Assembly: GCA_023423675.1 (NCBI GenBank)
Contig: JAFAFD010000490.1
Coordinates: 1 to 18,492 of the forward strand
Source of the DNA: Pseudomonadota bacterium
GTDB lineage: Bacteria > Pseudomonadota > Gammaproteobacteria > Xanthomonadales > Xanthomonadaceae
Length of the DNA stretch: 18,492 nucleotides
Direction: 5' to 3'
Part shown: positions 1 through 8,891 of the stretch, one piece after another
Numbering within the stretch: the stretch's first letter is position 1
Layout of the letters: every line of letters begins with the position of its first letter
Notes under the pieces: generated by a model
Seen by the model: the letters and a program-made list of their open reading frames with translations, nothing else
Told to the model about the DNA's origin: nothing
The model's database searches: none
Position numbers and translations under genes: made by a program

Positions 1-675
1 GCTGCGCAGGTGGTTCGGGCGCTTGCGCGGGCCGGGCCCGCCGGGCGGACGACGCGTGTTGAACGGCGGCTGCCCCCGCCAGTAGCGGATCAGCAGCCAG
101 CCGAACAACATGCCGCCCAGATGCGCGAAGTGGGCCACGCCGGGCTGCCAGCCGGTCATGCCCAGCACCAGTTCACCCACGCCGAACAGGATCACGAACG
201 TCCGTGCCTTCATCGGAATGGGCGGGAACAGCAGCATCACGCGCTGGTTCGGGAACAGCATGCCGTAGGCCAGCAGCAGGCCGAACACACCGCCGGATGC
301 ACCCAGCACCGGTGCCGGGTTTTCCAGCAGCGAGCCGACCAGCAACTGGCACAGGCCGGCGCCTACCACGCACACCAGGTAATAGATCAGGAACCGCTTC
401 TCGCCCCAGGTCTGTTCCAGCGGCGCGCCGAACATGAAGACGGCCAGCATGTTGAAGAACAGGTGGCCGAAGCTGCCGTGCAGGAAACCATAGGTCAGCA
501 GCTGCCAGGGCTGGAAGTTGCCGCCCGGCGAGAAGGCGTCGAAGCCCTGCTGCAACGGCTGCAGCATGAACGGTTCGAAGGTCTGCATGCCGAGCAGGAA
601 CGGCTGCTGCAGCAGGAACAGGATCACATTGGCGATCAGCAATGCCTTGGTGACGGTGGGCAGTCGCGGGAACAT
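1..675 (-). CDS. Rhomboid family intramembrane serine protease (3' end outside window)
   Basis: Cleaves transmembrane substrates within the inner membrane. The 225 visible residues start at the ATG at 675 (MFPRLPTVTKALL) and stay open to the window edge, so the C-terminus is missing; the family's usual length suggests only a few residues are lost. Seen: several hydrophobic segments, the rhomboid HGSFGHLFFNM signature at residues 66-76, the catalytic serine motif GASGG (Ser127), and the catalytic histidine in AHFAHLGGM (His185). The tail after residue 200 is rich in Pro, Arg and Gly and probably cytosolic. Its substrate cannot be inferred. The next gene on the same strand ends about 93 bp upstream of this start, so co-transcription is possible but not shown. 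Family assignment is secure; the physiological role is unknown. Confidence 0.93.
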   Translation of the reverse strand, partial: MFPRLPTVTKALLIANVILFLLQQPFLLGMQTFEPFMLQPLQQGFDAFSPGGNFQPWQLLTYGFLHGSFGHLFFNMLAVFMFGAPLEQTWGEKRFLIYYLVCVVGAGLCQLLVGSLLENPAPVLGASGGVFGLLLAYGMLFPNQRVMLLFPPIPMKARTFVILFGVGELVLGMTGWQPGVAHFAHLGGMLFGWLLIRYWRGQPPFNTRRPPGGPGPRKRPNHLRS

Positions 676-768
676 GGGAATACCGGCATGGAACGGCCTC
701 CATCATAGCCGCAGCCTCACGACAGCGTGGCGACCGCCCTGCCCGTTCCGTTCAGTCGCCGCTGGTGA

Positions 769-1107
769 TCAGCCCGGGCCCCAGATCGCCGCGTCCAGCG
801 CGGCAGCCGGATCGCTGGCAGGCATGCGCACGCGGCCGTTTTCCACCACCACGCCTTCGGCGCGCAGCCGCTGCGACTGCTCGCGCCAGCCGGCCGAGCC
901 TTCGGCCATGGCAATGCGCCCGTCCGAGCGCAGCACACGGTGCCAGGGCAAGTCCGGGTCTTCGTTCTGGCCGAGGATGCGTGCGGTCAGACGGGCGCGT
1001 CCGGGCAGGCCGGCGCGCATCGCCACCTGGCCATAGCCCAGCACCTGGCCCGGCGGGATCGCTCGGATCACCGCCAGGATGCGGTCACGCGCCTGCTCCG
1101 GCGTCAG
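769..1107 (-). CDS. Alkyltransferase-like (ATL) protein, MGMT-fold DNA-lesion binder
   Basis: The protein has the MGMT DNA-binding domain: an IPPGQVLGYGQVA segment, an arginine-bearing recognition region (ARLTARILG) and PWHRVLRSDGRI. True O6-methylguanine methyltransferases have PCHR; here tryptophan replaces the reactive cysteine, which defines ATL proteins. These bind O6-alkylguanine, flip it out and are thought to flag it for nucleotide excision repair without removing the alkyl group. The start is uncertain. The frame has no ATG, GTG or TTG between an ATG at 1197 (142 aa, with an arginine-rich extension that overlaps the exporter gene by about 94 bp) and an internal GTG at 1071 that would cut into the conserved N-terminal helix. 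I give the CTG at 1107, which overlaps the exporter's TGA stop and yields 112 aa, close to family size. The 1197 ATG is the main alternative. Coupling to the upstream gene is likely. Confidence 0.82.
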   Translation of the reverse strand: MTPEQARDRILAVIRAIPPGQVLGYGQVAMRAGLPGRARLTARILGQNEDPDLPWHRVLRSDGRIAMAEGSAGWREQSQRLRAEGVVVENGRVRMPASDPAAALDAAIWGPG

Positions 1108-2024
1108 CGCCGCAGGCGGGTCACCAGCAGTACGCCGATCAGCACCAGCACGGTGCCGGCGATCTGCGCCGGCCCCATCGGCTCGTCGAGCAGCCATAGA
1201 CTCATCACGATGGTGGAAACCGGGCCCAGCATACCCACCTGCGCAGCCAGCGACGAGCCGACGCGCTGCACCGCCAGCATGATCGCCAGCACCGGCAGCA
1301 CGGTGCACACCGTGGCGTTGACCAGCGACAGCCACTGCACCGGCGCCGGTGCCTGCCACAGCAGCGGCAGCGGATGGGTGATGGCAAAATGCAGCAGCAC
1401 CAGCACGCCGGCCACGCAGCTGGCGTAGGCGGTCAGGCGCACCGCGCCGATGCGCGCGACCACCTGGCCGCTGCCGAACAGGTACAGCGCGTAGCTGATC
1501 GCGCTGCCCAGCACCAGCAGGCTGCCGACGATGATCTGCCCGCCCTCGCGCTGCAGGTCATGGCCGAAGGCCAGCAGCACGCCCAGGTAGCTCAGCACCA
1601 GCGCCGCGACCTGCCAGCGGCCCGGGCGCTGCCGCGCCAGCAGCACGTTGATCAGCAGCACCAGGGTCGGGTTCAAGTACAGGATCAGCCGTTCCAGGGT
1701 CACGCTGATGTACTGCAGGCCCTGGAAATCGAGCAGGCTGGACAGGTAGTAGCCGGTGAAGCCCAGCCACAGCACGCGGGCACGGTCGGCCCAGGACAGC
1801 GGTTCGGCACGGCGCGCCGACCACAGGGCCATCAGCACGAACAGCGGCAGCGCCATCAGCATGCGCAGGGCAAGCAGCGTGGTGGCATCGACGCCGTGGC
1901 GCAGGCCCAGCTTGACGATGATGGCCTTGCCGGACGCGGCGATGGCACCGACCGCAGCCAGGCCGATGCCGCCCAGGGCAATGCGTGGGGAGGCCGTAGC
2001 GATGCGGGGGGAAGGGCTGGACAT
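1104..2024 (-). CDS. EamA/DMT-family transporter
   Basis: This 306-residue, highly hydrophobic protein has the length and the two-repeat layout of EamA (drug/metabolite transporter) exporters, with about ten membrane helices. Each half has the usual small-residue-rich helices; the second ends in the typical LDEPMGPAQIAGTVLVLIGVLL motif region near residues 278-300. The family exports small metabolites, amino acids or drugs through the inner membrane; the substrate cannot be read from sequence. The chosen ATG at 2024 is followed by a short polar N-terminus and then the first membrane helix. The stop overlaps the start region of the ATL gene, so the two are probably translated from one message. 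A cluster of GTAG palindromes lies upstream, between this gene and glutathione reductase. Confidence 0.88.
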   Translation of the reverse strand: MSSPSPRIATASPRIALGGIGLAAVGAIAASGKAIIVKLGLRHGVDATTLLALRMLMALPLFVLMALWSARRAEPLSWADRARVLWLGFTGYYLSSLLDFQGLQYISVTLERLILYLNPTLVLLINVLLARQRPGRWQVAALVLSYLGVLLAFGHDLQREGGQIIVGSLLVLGSAISYALYLFGSGQVVARIGAVRLTAYASCVAGVLVLLHFAITHPLPLLWQAPAPVQWLSLVNATVCTVLPVLAIMLAVQRVGSSLAAQVGMLGPVSTIVMSLWLLDEPMGPAQIAGTVLVLIGVLLVTRLRR

Positions 2025-2103
2025 CAGGACGACGGCAGGCCGCAGGGGGCGGCCATGGGATATGTGGGGACGCGCATTGTCGCATGCGGGGGGGCGCTGC
2101 CCT

Positions 2104-2239
2104 GTAGAGCCGAGCCGACGCTCGGCTCCGCGGTTCCAAGGCGGAGAAAGCCGAGCATGGGCTCGGCTCTACAGACAGGCTTAGTCGAGCATGGCTCGAC
2201 TCTACAGATGGGCGCAGCCGAGCATGGGCTCGGCTCTAC
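2104..2239. repeat. Cluster of four SMAG-type (GTAG) palindromic repeats
   Basis: Four short palindromes lie in the spacer between the exporter and glutathione reductase genes. Copy 1 is GTAG (2104-2107) followed by AGCCGAGC (2108-2115), a CGAC loop and GCTCGGCT (2120-2127). Copies 2 (2149-2172), 3 (2183-2205, stem variant AGTCGAGC/GCTCGACT) and 4 (2216-2239) are in the opposite orientation and end in CTAC. Copies 1 and 2 face each other and could form a dimeric cruciform. This structure matches the SMAG REP-like family of Stenotrophomonas. Such elements are moved by REP-associated tyrosine transposases (RAYTs) elsewhere in the genome and often act as mRNA stabilisers or weak terminators. Here they sit at the 3' end of the glutathione reductase transcript. 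Confidence 0.88.
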
Positions 2240-2251
2240 AACAACCGCGCG

Positions 2252-3610
2252 TCAGCGCATCAGCACCACTTCCTCGGCCGAGGTCGGGTGGATGGCCACG
2301 GTGTCGTCGAACTGGGCCTTGGTCGCGCCCATCTTCACCGCCACCGCGAAGCCCTGCAGGATCTCATCGGCTGCTTCGCCGAGCAGGTGGATGCCGACCA
2401 CGCGCTCCTCCGCACCGGCACACACCATCTTGAACAGGCTGCGCTGGGTGCCGTTGGCCAGCGCCTGCAGCATCGGCCGGAACCGGCTGTGGTAGACCGT
2501 CACCTGGTCGAAGCAGGCGCGTGCTTCTTCCTCGCTCATGCCCACCGCGCCCAGAGGCGGGTGCGAGAACACCACGCTGGCCACGTTGCTGTAATCCATC
2601 TTCGCTTCAGGGCGGCCGCCGAACAGGCGGTCCATCAGGCGCCGTGCCGCGGCCACCGCGACCGGAGTCAGGCCGACCTTGCCGGCAATGTCACCCACCG
2701 CATGCACGCTGGGCACCGCCGTGGTCTGCCACGCATCCACCTCCACCTGCTGGTGTTCGCCGATGCCGATGCCCAGCGCTTCCAGGCCGAGATCGCGGCT
2801 GTTGCCACGGCGGCCGGTGGCGAAGAACACCGCATCGAACACGCTGTCCAGCGGGCCGTCATGGCCCAATGCGCGCACGCGATCACCGTCGCGCTGCAGT
2901 TCACGCAGGCGATAGTCGAAATGAATGCGCACTCCCTGCTGTTTCAGGTTCTCGGCCAGCTGGTCGGTCAACTCGTAGTCGAAACGCTCCAGCAGCCGGT
3001 TGCCGCGCACCAGCAGGCTGACCTTGCTGCCCAGCGCCTGCAGCAGGCCAGCCAGTTCCACCGCGATGTAGCCGCCTCCGATGATCGCCACTTCGGCCGG
3101 CGCACCGCGCAGGTCGAAGAAATCATCGGAGACCAGGCCCAGCTCCGCGCCGGGAATGTCCGGGCGCTGCGGGTGCGCCCCGGTGGCGATGAGGATGTGT
3201 CCGGCGCTGTAGTGCACGCCATCGCTGCAGGCCACGGTATGCGCGTCGACCAGGTGGCCGCGCGCGGGGATGCGCACCACGCCGGTTTCGTCCAGGCGCT
3301 TGGTGTAGCTGGTATGGATGTTGGTGATGTAGGCCTGGCGATGGATCACCAGTTCCTTCCATGACAGCGCCGGGCGTGCCGGCACATCGAAACCCATCGC
3401 ACTGGCCAGGCCGATGCGCTCGTGCAGGTCGGCCGCCAGCCACATCGCCTTTTTCGGCACGCAGCCGACGTTGACGCAGGTGCCCCCCAGCGCTCCGGGT
3501 TCCAGCAACCCCACGCGCTTGCCGTGCTGGGCCGCGCGGATGGCACCGGCCAGGCCGGCGGAACCGCCGCCAAGCACGATCAGGTCGTAGTCAAAGGATG
3601 CAGTGCTCAT
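2252..3610 (-). CDS. gor: Glutathione-disulfide reductase
   Basis: Reduces oxidised glutathione with NADPH in the cytoplasm. The 452-residue flavoprotein has the expected order: an FAD-binding GGGSAGL motif at residues 14-20, the redox-active disulfide GGTCVNVGCVPKK with Cys45 and Cys50, a second nucleotide-binding loop GGGYIAVELAG, an arginine-containing stretch after it (SLLVRGNRLL) typical of NADPH rather than NADH preference, the second FAD motif VHAVGDIAG, and the dimerisation domain with SHPPLGAVG and the C-terminal HPTSAEE carrying the catalytic His/Glu pair. The motif spacing matches glutathione reductase better than mercuric reductase or dihydrolipoamide dehydrogenase. The ATG at 3610 begins MSTASFDYDLIVLGGG, so no extra N-terminal sequence is present. 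I see no OxyR site or strong promoter. The exporter and ATL genes follow after a repeat-rich spacer. Confidence 0.95.
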   Translation of the reverse strand: MSTASFDYDLIVLGGGSAGLAGAIRAAQHGKRVGLLEPGALGGTCVNVGCVPKKAMWLAADLHERIGLASAMGFDVPARPALSWKELVIHRQAYITNIHTSYTKRLDETGVVRIPARGHLVDAHTVACSDGVHYSAGHILIATGAHPQRPDIPGAELGLVSDDFFDLRGAPAEVAIIGGGYIAVELAGLLQALGSKVSLLVRGNRLLERFDYELTDQLAENLKQQGVRIHFDYRLRELQRDGDRVRALGHDGPLDSVFDAVFFATGRRGNSRDLGLEALGIGIGEHQQVEVDAWQTTAVPSVHAVGDIAGKVGLTPVAVAAARRLMDRLFGGRPEAKMDYSNVASVVFSHPPLGAVGMSEEEARACFDQVTVYHSRFRPMLQALANGTQRSLFKMVCAGAEERVVGIHLLGEAADEILQGFAVAVKMGATKAQFDDTVAIHPTSAEEVVLMR

Positions 3611-3723
3611 CGGAATCGCTCGAAGAAAGAAGATGCGTGCCGCTCAGCGGATCACGGCCACAGGCAGCGAGCATGCCATGGCGCGTACCCACCACGATGT
3701 GAGCGGCAGCAGAACAGTTCAGT

Positions 3724-4968
3724 TCACCCGTGCCCGCGTTCGCGGCGCATCGGCGGCCATTGCCGGTAGGTCATCGCACGCCACAGCCATTCCATCGGGC
3801 CGAAGCGGAAGCGCCGCAGCCACAGCTGCGAGATGCCCACCTGCAGCGCGAACAGCAGCAATGCGAACACCAGCTGCCATGCGCGCGGCATCAGGTCGAA
3901 CCAGCCCAGACCGTAGTGGTTGAACAGCCAGGTGCAGACCAGCGACTGCGCCAGATAGTGGGTCAGTGCCATGCGCCCCGCCGGTGCCAGCCAGCCCAGC
4001 CGCGCGCGCCAGTGCACGATCCAGGCCAGATAGCCCAGGCACATCGGCACCGCGCCGACCGATACCAGCGACATCACCGCGGTGGTTTCAAGGGTGTATT
4101 CGCCCGGCGCCAGGTACGGCTTCCACAGCACCCCGCCGAGGGTGACCAGCAGGCCCAGCGGCAGCGCGACCCAGCGCAGGCTGGCATACAGCCTCGGGAA
4201 GCGCTCCGGCTCGGTCAACGCACCACTGGCGGCGAACCAGCTGCCGATCAGGAACATGCCCAGCACTTCCGGCCCGGTGATCACCAGCGCGCCCAGCGAG
4301 CTGCCGAACTCCTGCAGGCGCTGCACGTTGCCCTGCATCCACGTGCCCTGCCCGTACACCAGGCGCTGCTGGTCGATGGCCTGCTGCGCATCGACCAGCA
4401 TCTTCTGCAGGTCCTGCGGCGGCGAGATCGTCACCATCGCGCCGATCAGCAGCATCATCGACACACCGGCCAGGTAGACCACGATGCCCATCCACGGCAG
4501 CCAGCTGCGCGGCGCTTCGCGGCAGGCCAGCAGAGGCAGCGACACCAGCGCGTACATCACCAGGATGTCGCCGGACCAGACCAGCAGCGCGTGGCACAGG
4601 CCGATCAGCGCCAGGCCGAGGCTGCGCCGCAGGTAGAACGGTGCGAATTCACGCCCGGCCGCCTGCGCGCGTTGCGCCATGACCGCAAAGCCGGCACCGA
4701 ACAGCAGCGAGAACAGGGTGAAGAACTTGCCCTGCACGAAGATGTAGACGAAGGCGTCGGCCGCGTAATCCAGCCCGTGCCAGCGCGTGTCGATGCCGGT
4801 GAAGGCCAGGTCCAGCGGTCCGCTGAGGGCCTCGATGTTCATCAGCAGGATGCCCAGCAGGGCCACCCCGCGCAGCACGTCCAGCACCGCGATGCGTTCG
4901 CCGGAAGCCACCGGCTGCAGGGAAAGGGAAGCGGCGTTCACGGGGCATCCGGCAGGCAGGTCCGTCAT
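3724..4968 (-). CDS. DUF418 / YeiB-family membrane protein
   Basis: A 414-residue polytopic membrane protein. Its N-terminal signature IAVLDVLRGVALLGILLMNI (about residues 28-47) is the hallmark of the DUF418/YeiB family, and the C-terminal half (PAGRMALTHYLAQSLVC, then FGPMEWLWRAMTYRQWPP) matches the DUF418 domain proper. Around ten hydrophobic segments are visible. The family has no firmly established biochemical role, though distant similarity to membrane acyltransferases has been suggested. The ATG at 4968 leaves about 27 residues before the signature, which is normal. It sits about 100 bp downstream of the SlyD gene, separated by a likely terminator, so it is probably transcribed on its own. 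Confidence 0.9.
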   Translation of the reverse strand: MTDLPAGCPVNAASLSLQPVASGERIAVLDVLRGVALLGILLMNIEALSGPLDLAFTGIDTRWHGLDYAADAFVYIFVQGKFFTLFSLLFGAGFAVMAQRAQAAGREFAPFYLRRSLGLALIGLCHALLVWSGDILVMYALVSLPLLACREAPRSWLPWMGIVVYLAGVSMMLLIGAMVTISPPQDLQKMLVDAQQAIDQQRLVYGQGTWMQGNVQRLQEFGSSLGALVITGPEVLGMFLIGSWFAASGALTEPERFPRLYASLRWVALPLGLLVTLGGVLWKPYLAPGEYTLETTAVMSLVSVGAVPMCLGYLAWIVHWRARLGWLAPAGRMALTHYLAQSLVCTWLFNHYGLGWFDLMPRAWQLVFALLLFALQVGISQLWLRRFRFGPMEWLWRAMTYRQWPPMRRERGHG

Positions 4969-5010
4969 TATGCCGCCGCCCTGCGCGCCATGGACGGCCG
5001 CGCCCTGTTC

Positions 5011-5043
5011 CAGAAACGCAACGACCCGCCGAAGCGGGCCGTT
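5011..5043 (-). terminator. Probable intrinsic terminator of the SlyD-type gene
   Basis: On the minus strand a 10-bp stem AACGGCCCGC / GCGGGTCGTT (one G-U pair) with a UUCG-type tetraloop occupies 5020-5043, about 25 bp beyond the stop codon. It is followed by a short, interrupted T-rich tail (GCGTTTCTGG). The stable stem and tetraloop support termination; the weak T tract lowers confidence. Confidence 0.6.
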
Positions 5044-5067
5044 GCTGCCATCACGATCGCGGGGCGA

Positions 5068-5550
5068 TCAGTGCTGGTGACCACCGTCGCCATGGACGTG
5101 GCCGTGGTCGATTTCTTCCTTGGCGGCTTCGCGCACTTCAACGATCTCGACGTTGAAATGCAGGTCCTTGCCGGCCATCGGGTGGTTCAGGTCGACGTCG
5201 ACCACGCTCATGCCGACCTTCTGCACGGTGACCGCGCGCGGGCCGAAGTTGGTCTGCAGCACGACCTGCTGGCCCGGGACCAGCTTGGCGGTGCCGAAGT
5301 GCTTCTTCGGCACGCGCTGGGACAGGCCTTCGCGGCGCTCGCCGTAGGCATCGGCCGCCGAGACGTCGACGTCGAAGGTCGCGCCGGCTTCCTTGTCCAT
5401 CATGGCGTTTTCCAGGCCCGGGATGATGTTGCCGTGGCCGCTCAGGATCGACAGCGGCTCACCGCGGTCCTTGGACGATTCGATCGGCGCCTGGCCGACC
5501 TCGGAGACGGTGTAGTGGAAGCGGACAACGCGGTCTTTTTCGATCTTCAT
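5068..5550 (-). CDS. slyD: SlyD-type FKBP peptidyl-prolyl cis-trans isomerase
   Basis: A 160-residue FKBP-family isomerase/chaperone that catalyses prolyl cis-trans isomerisation in the cytoplasm. Seen: the FKBP core with GHGNIIPGLENAM near residues 38-50, an inserted 'flap' domain (about residues 70-125), the return strand with VDVDLNHPMAGKDLHFNVEI that is diagnostic of SlyD, and a histidine-rich C-terminus (DHGHVHGDGGHQH, five His in 13 residues). In E. coli SlyD such a tail binds nickel and other divalent metals and supports hydrogenase maturation; here the tail is short, so metal binding is inferred. The ATG at 5550 (MKIEKDRVVRF) fits the family start; the frame stays open upstream only because of high GC. 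It is transcribed divergently from the first NlpC/P60 gene across a 111-bp spacer. Confidence 0.92.
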   Translation of the reverse strand: MKIEKDRVVRFHYTVSEVGQAPIESSKDRGEPLSILSGHGNIIPGLENAMMDKEAGATFDVDVSAADAYGERREGLSQRVPKKHFGTAKLVPGQQVVLQTNFGPRAVTVQKVGMSVVDVDLNHPMAGKDLHFNVEIVEVREAAKEEIDHGHVHGDGGHQH

Positions 5551-5661
5551 GCGCAACTCTGTCTGGATCTGCCGGAGGCAGGCGGGTTGGGGCGGGTTGT
5601 CGCCCGGCGGGGACGCCGCCATCATGACGGCCAATCCAAGGTGGCGCATTATCCGGAGAAC

Positions 5662-6201
5662 ATGCACAACACGCCAGTTTCGTCCGGCCTGCGCCGGATC
5701 CTCGCGCCCGCCCTGCTGCTGGCCCTGCCCCTGCTGCTGGCCGCCTGCGGTGGCGGCAAGGCCGTCCGCCCCGCCACGCCGCCGCCCACGGCGCACTGGC
5801 CGGCCACCACGCCGGACAACCCCGAGGCCGCCAATTCGGTGCTGATGCGCGCCATCAGCCTGGTCGGCACGCCCTACCGCTATGGCGGCAACACCCCCGA
5901 TTCGGGCTTCGACTGCAGCGGCCTGGTGACCTACGTGTACCGCGAGATGGTCGACCTGAAGCTGCCGCGCACCTCACGCGACCTGGCCGCCGTGCAGGGA
6001 CCGAAGATCGATCCGCAGCGCCTGGCCACCGGCGACCTTGTGTTCTTCGGCAGCCGCGGCAACGTCACCCATGTCGGCATCTACGTGGGCGAAGGCCGGT
6101 TCGTGCACGCGCCGAGCACCGGCGGCACCGTCCGCCTGGACTCGCTCAGTGGCGCCTACTGGAAAGACCACTACACAGGAGCGAAACGCGTCCTTCGCTA
6201 A
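5662..6201 (+). CDS. NlpC/P60-family cell-wall peptidase, lipoprotein
   Basis: A 179-residue lipoprotein predicted to cut peptide stems of peptidoglycan in the periplasm. The N-terminus is a type II signal with the lipobox LAAC (modified Cys29). A short Pro/Thr-rich linker leads to the NlpC/P60 domain from about residue 58: SLVGTPYRYGG, then GFDCSGLV with catalytic Cys85, GDLVFFGSRGNVTHVGIYVG with His137, and RFVHAPS with His149 as the third catalytic position. It resembles the single-domain Spr/MepS class of endopeptidases in size and lipidation. The ATG at 5662 follows an AGGAG-like sequence (CCGGAGAAC) and places the signal peptide correctly. A paralogue lies 131 bp downstream on the same strand. 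Confidence 0.93.
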   Translation: MHNTPVSSGLRRILAPALLLALPLLLAACGGGKAVRPATPPPTAHWPATTPDNPEAANSVLMRAISLVGTPYRYGGNTPDSGFDCSGLVTYVYREMVDLKLPRTSRDLAAVQGPKIDPQRLATGDLVFFGSRGNVTHVGIYVGEGRFVHAPSTGGTVRLDSLSGAYWKDHYTGAKRVLR

Positions 6202-6332
6202 AATGAACAGGCGATATGTTTAAAACTGTGATGGACGTCACTATGCAAATAACGGTTTATTAACGGAATTTTTAACTTATTGACGCTTTTACAGGGCATG
6301 ATGCCCCATCGTTTTTTTCCTGTGACCGACGC
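6202..6332 (+). promoter_or_regulatory. AT-rich leader between the two NlpC/P60 genes, with a hairpin and T-run
   Basis: This spacer is strikingly AT-rich compared with everything around it, which suggests a promoter. A TTTAAA-N17-TATGCA pair (starting near 6219) is a weak sigma-70-like candidate. Near the 3' end, GGGCAT-G-ATGCCC (6294-6306) forms a small hairpin, followed five bases later by seven T residues (6312-6318), 15 bases before the GTG start of the next gene. It could be the terminator of the first gene or an attenuator-like element for the second. I cannot tell which from sequence. Confidence 0.45.
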
Positions 6333-7103
6333 GTGACGACTGACGACCTGCAAGGCCAAGGCCAGACCGCCGCTTCTTCACGTAGTGTCCGCCCGCTTTT
6401 CCTGGGCCTGGCGCTGTGTCTGACCAGCCTTCCGGCCTGGTCGCAGAGTGCCCCCACCAAGACCGACGCGACCCCGGCCACCGTGGCCGAGACCGCCCGG
6501 CCGGCCGCCAAGGCCGACGCTGCCGCTCCCCAGCGCAGCCGTGCCGATGCCGCCGCCAGCGCCACCCTGGCCGCCCTGCTGCCGCATCTGGCCGCCAATG
6601 ACACCATTCCCCTGATGGACCGCTCGGCGATGGTCGCCGGCGACCTCAGCCGCCTGCTTGCCAACTACGACACCAGCAGCGCCGCCAATGGCAGCGTCGT
6701 TGGCACCGAGGCCGACAACGGCAAGGTGCAGTCCCTGCTGCGCCGCGCGATGACCCTGCTGGGCACCCCGTACCGTTGGGGTGGCAGCAACCCGGACAGC
6801 GGCTTCGACTGCAGCGGCCTGGTCGGCTACGTGTTCCGCTCGGCGCTGGGCATCGAGCTGCCGCGCGTCTCGCGCGAAATGGCCCATGACAACAATGCCG
6901 AACTGATCAACGACCGCGCCGCGCTGGCGGCGGGCGACCTGGTCTTCTTCGGCCGCAAGGGTCGCGTCGACCACGTCGGCATCTATGTCGGCGAAGGCCG
7001 CTTCCTGCACGCACCGAGCACCGGCAAGGACGTCCGCGTCGACACCCTGCTCAGCGGGTACTGGGGCAACAAGTTCATGCAGGCCCGCCGCGTCGACCTC
7101 TGA
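6333..7103 (+). CDS. NlpC/P60-family cell-wall peptidase, secreted
   Basis: A 256-residue peptidoglycan endopeptidase candidate and paralogue of the upstream lipoprotein. The GTG at 6333 is the only reasonable start. It precedes a signal peptide (FLGLALCLTSLPAWSQ, cleavage near residue 38) with no lipobox cysteine, so the product is expected to be free in the periplasm or exported. An Ala/Asp-rich region of about 100 residues follows, and then the NlpC/P60 domain: TLLGTPYRWGGSNPDSGFDCSGLV with the catalytic cysteine, GDLVFFGRKGRVDHVGIYVG with the catalytic histidine, and RFLHAPSTG. The two paralogues share nearly identical motif blocks, pointing to tandem duplication followed by a change in localisation. 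No clear Shine-Dalgarno precedes the GTG. A strong intrinsic terminator lies 24 bp after the stop. Confidence 0.92.
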   Translation: MTTDDLQGQGQTAASSRSVRPLFLGLALCLTSLPAWSQSAPTKTDATPATVAETARPAAKADAAAPQRSRADAAASATLAALLPHLAANDTIPLMDRSAMVAGDLSRLLANYDTSSAANGSVVGTEADNGKVQSLLRRAMTLLGTPYRWGGSNPDSGFDCSGLVGYVFRSALGIELPRVSREMAHDNNAELINDRAALAAGDLVFFGRKGRVDHVGIYVGEGRFLHAPSTGKDVRVDTLLSGYWGNKFMQARRVDL

Positions 7104-7127
7104 CCCGGACGCCCGGCACCGCACTGG

Positions 7128-7154
7128 AAGCCGCTGCCCTGCAGCGGCTTTTTT
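7128..7154 (+). terminator. Intrinsic terminator after the second NlpC/P60 gene
   Basis: A perfect 10-bp stem AAGCCGCTGC / GCAGCGGCTT (7128-7137 and 7141-7150) with a CCT loop runs directly into a T tract (7149-7154). Both its place just past the stop codon and its form are typical of a Rho-independent terminator. Confidence 0.92.
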
Positions 7155-7342
7155 GTTGCCCGCCTCCCCTGAAGTGCAGATGCGTGGCCGCTGGCCGCCG
7201 CTGCCTGCGTTGGTCACTGATGTCACGGCGGGATACATGCCGCGGCCGGCCGCTGGATGCGGCCATGGCATCCCGGCGTGGGGCGGCACGCGCGATGCCC
7301 GGTCTGACACCGCCCGCGTTGCCCGGATGCTTGGGGGAAGGC

Positions 7343-8691
<1,349 letters not shown>

Positions 8692-8695
<4 letters not shown>

Positions 8696-8815
8696 TGCCG
8701 GGCGCTGCCCTGCAGGAAGTCAGCCGAGCATGGCTCGGCTCTACTGAAAGCGGGCGCCTCAGTGACACCCCTCCGCGGTCGCGGAAAACAGCTGCCGGGC
8801 AGCGCCCGGCACTAC
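8692..8815. repeat. SMAG-type palindromes and 19-bp inverted repeat
   Basis: Three GTAG-type elements fill the spacer between the regulator and the fap operon. GTAG plus TGCCGGGC-GCT-GCCCTGCA lies at 8692-8714; its TAG is the regulator's stop codon. AGCCGAGC-ATG-GCTCGGCT-CTAC lies at 8722-8744 and belongs to the same subfamily as the 2104-2239 cluster. TGCCGGGC-AGC-GCCCGGCA-CTAC lies at 8793-8815. The outer pair shares a perfect 19-bp inverted repeat, GTAGTGCCGGGCGCTGCCC (8692-8710, complement at 8797-8815). It resembles a REP doublet with an unrelated core between the ends. Confidence 0.82.
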
Positions 8816-8833
8816 CATGCGTGAGGGCTGCTG

Positions 8834-8866
8834 CAAGAAAAAGAACGCCGGGCGAGGCCCGGCGTT
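8834..8866 (-). terminator. Intrinsic terminator of the fap operon
   Basis: Read on the minus strand, a 10-bp perfect stem AACGCCGGGC / GCCCGGCGTT (8844-8866) with a CTC loop is followed by CTTTTTCTTG. It lies about 25 bp after the fapF stop codon, where the operon should end. Confidence 0.9.
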
Positions 8867-8891
8867 GCCGATGCAGGATCACCGCAATCAG

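Noticed and set aside
2104..2239. Short palindromes considered as a CRISPR-like array.
   Set aside because: The units are themselves full palindromes in mixed orientation with uneven, very short gaps; they are REP-like SMAG elements.
2252..3610. Mercuric reductase or dihydrolipoamide dehydrogenase as the identity of the flavoprotein.
   Set aside because: There is no C-terminal vicinal Cys pair or heavy-metal domain, and the arginine pattern after the second nucleotide loop indicates NADPH, as in glutathione reductase.
3730..6201. Very long plus-strand open frame (over 800 codons) running opposite the DUF418 and SlyD genes into the NlpC/P60 lipoprotein.
   Set aside because: Only the last 179 codons look like protein. 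The rest is Arg/His/Gln/Ala-rich sequence caused by the lack of stops opposite GC-rich coding DNA.
7155..7342. Sigma-54 promoter or TGTTACA boxes in front of the regulator gene (autoregulation).
   Set aside because: A TGGCATCCCGGCG-like string is present but lacks the GC doublet at the needed distance, and no copy of the fap boxes occurs here.
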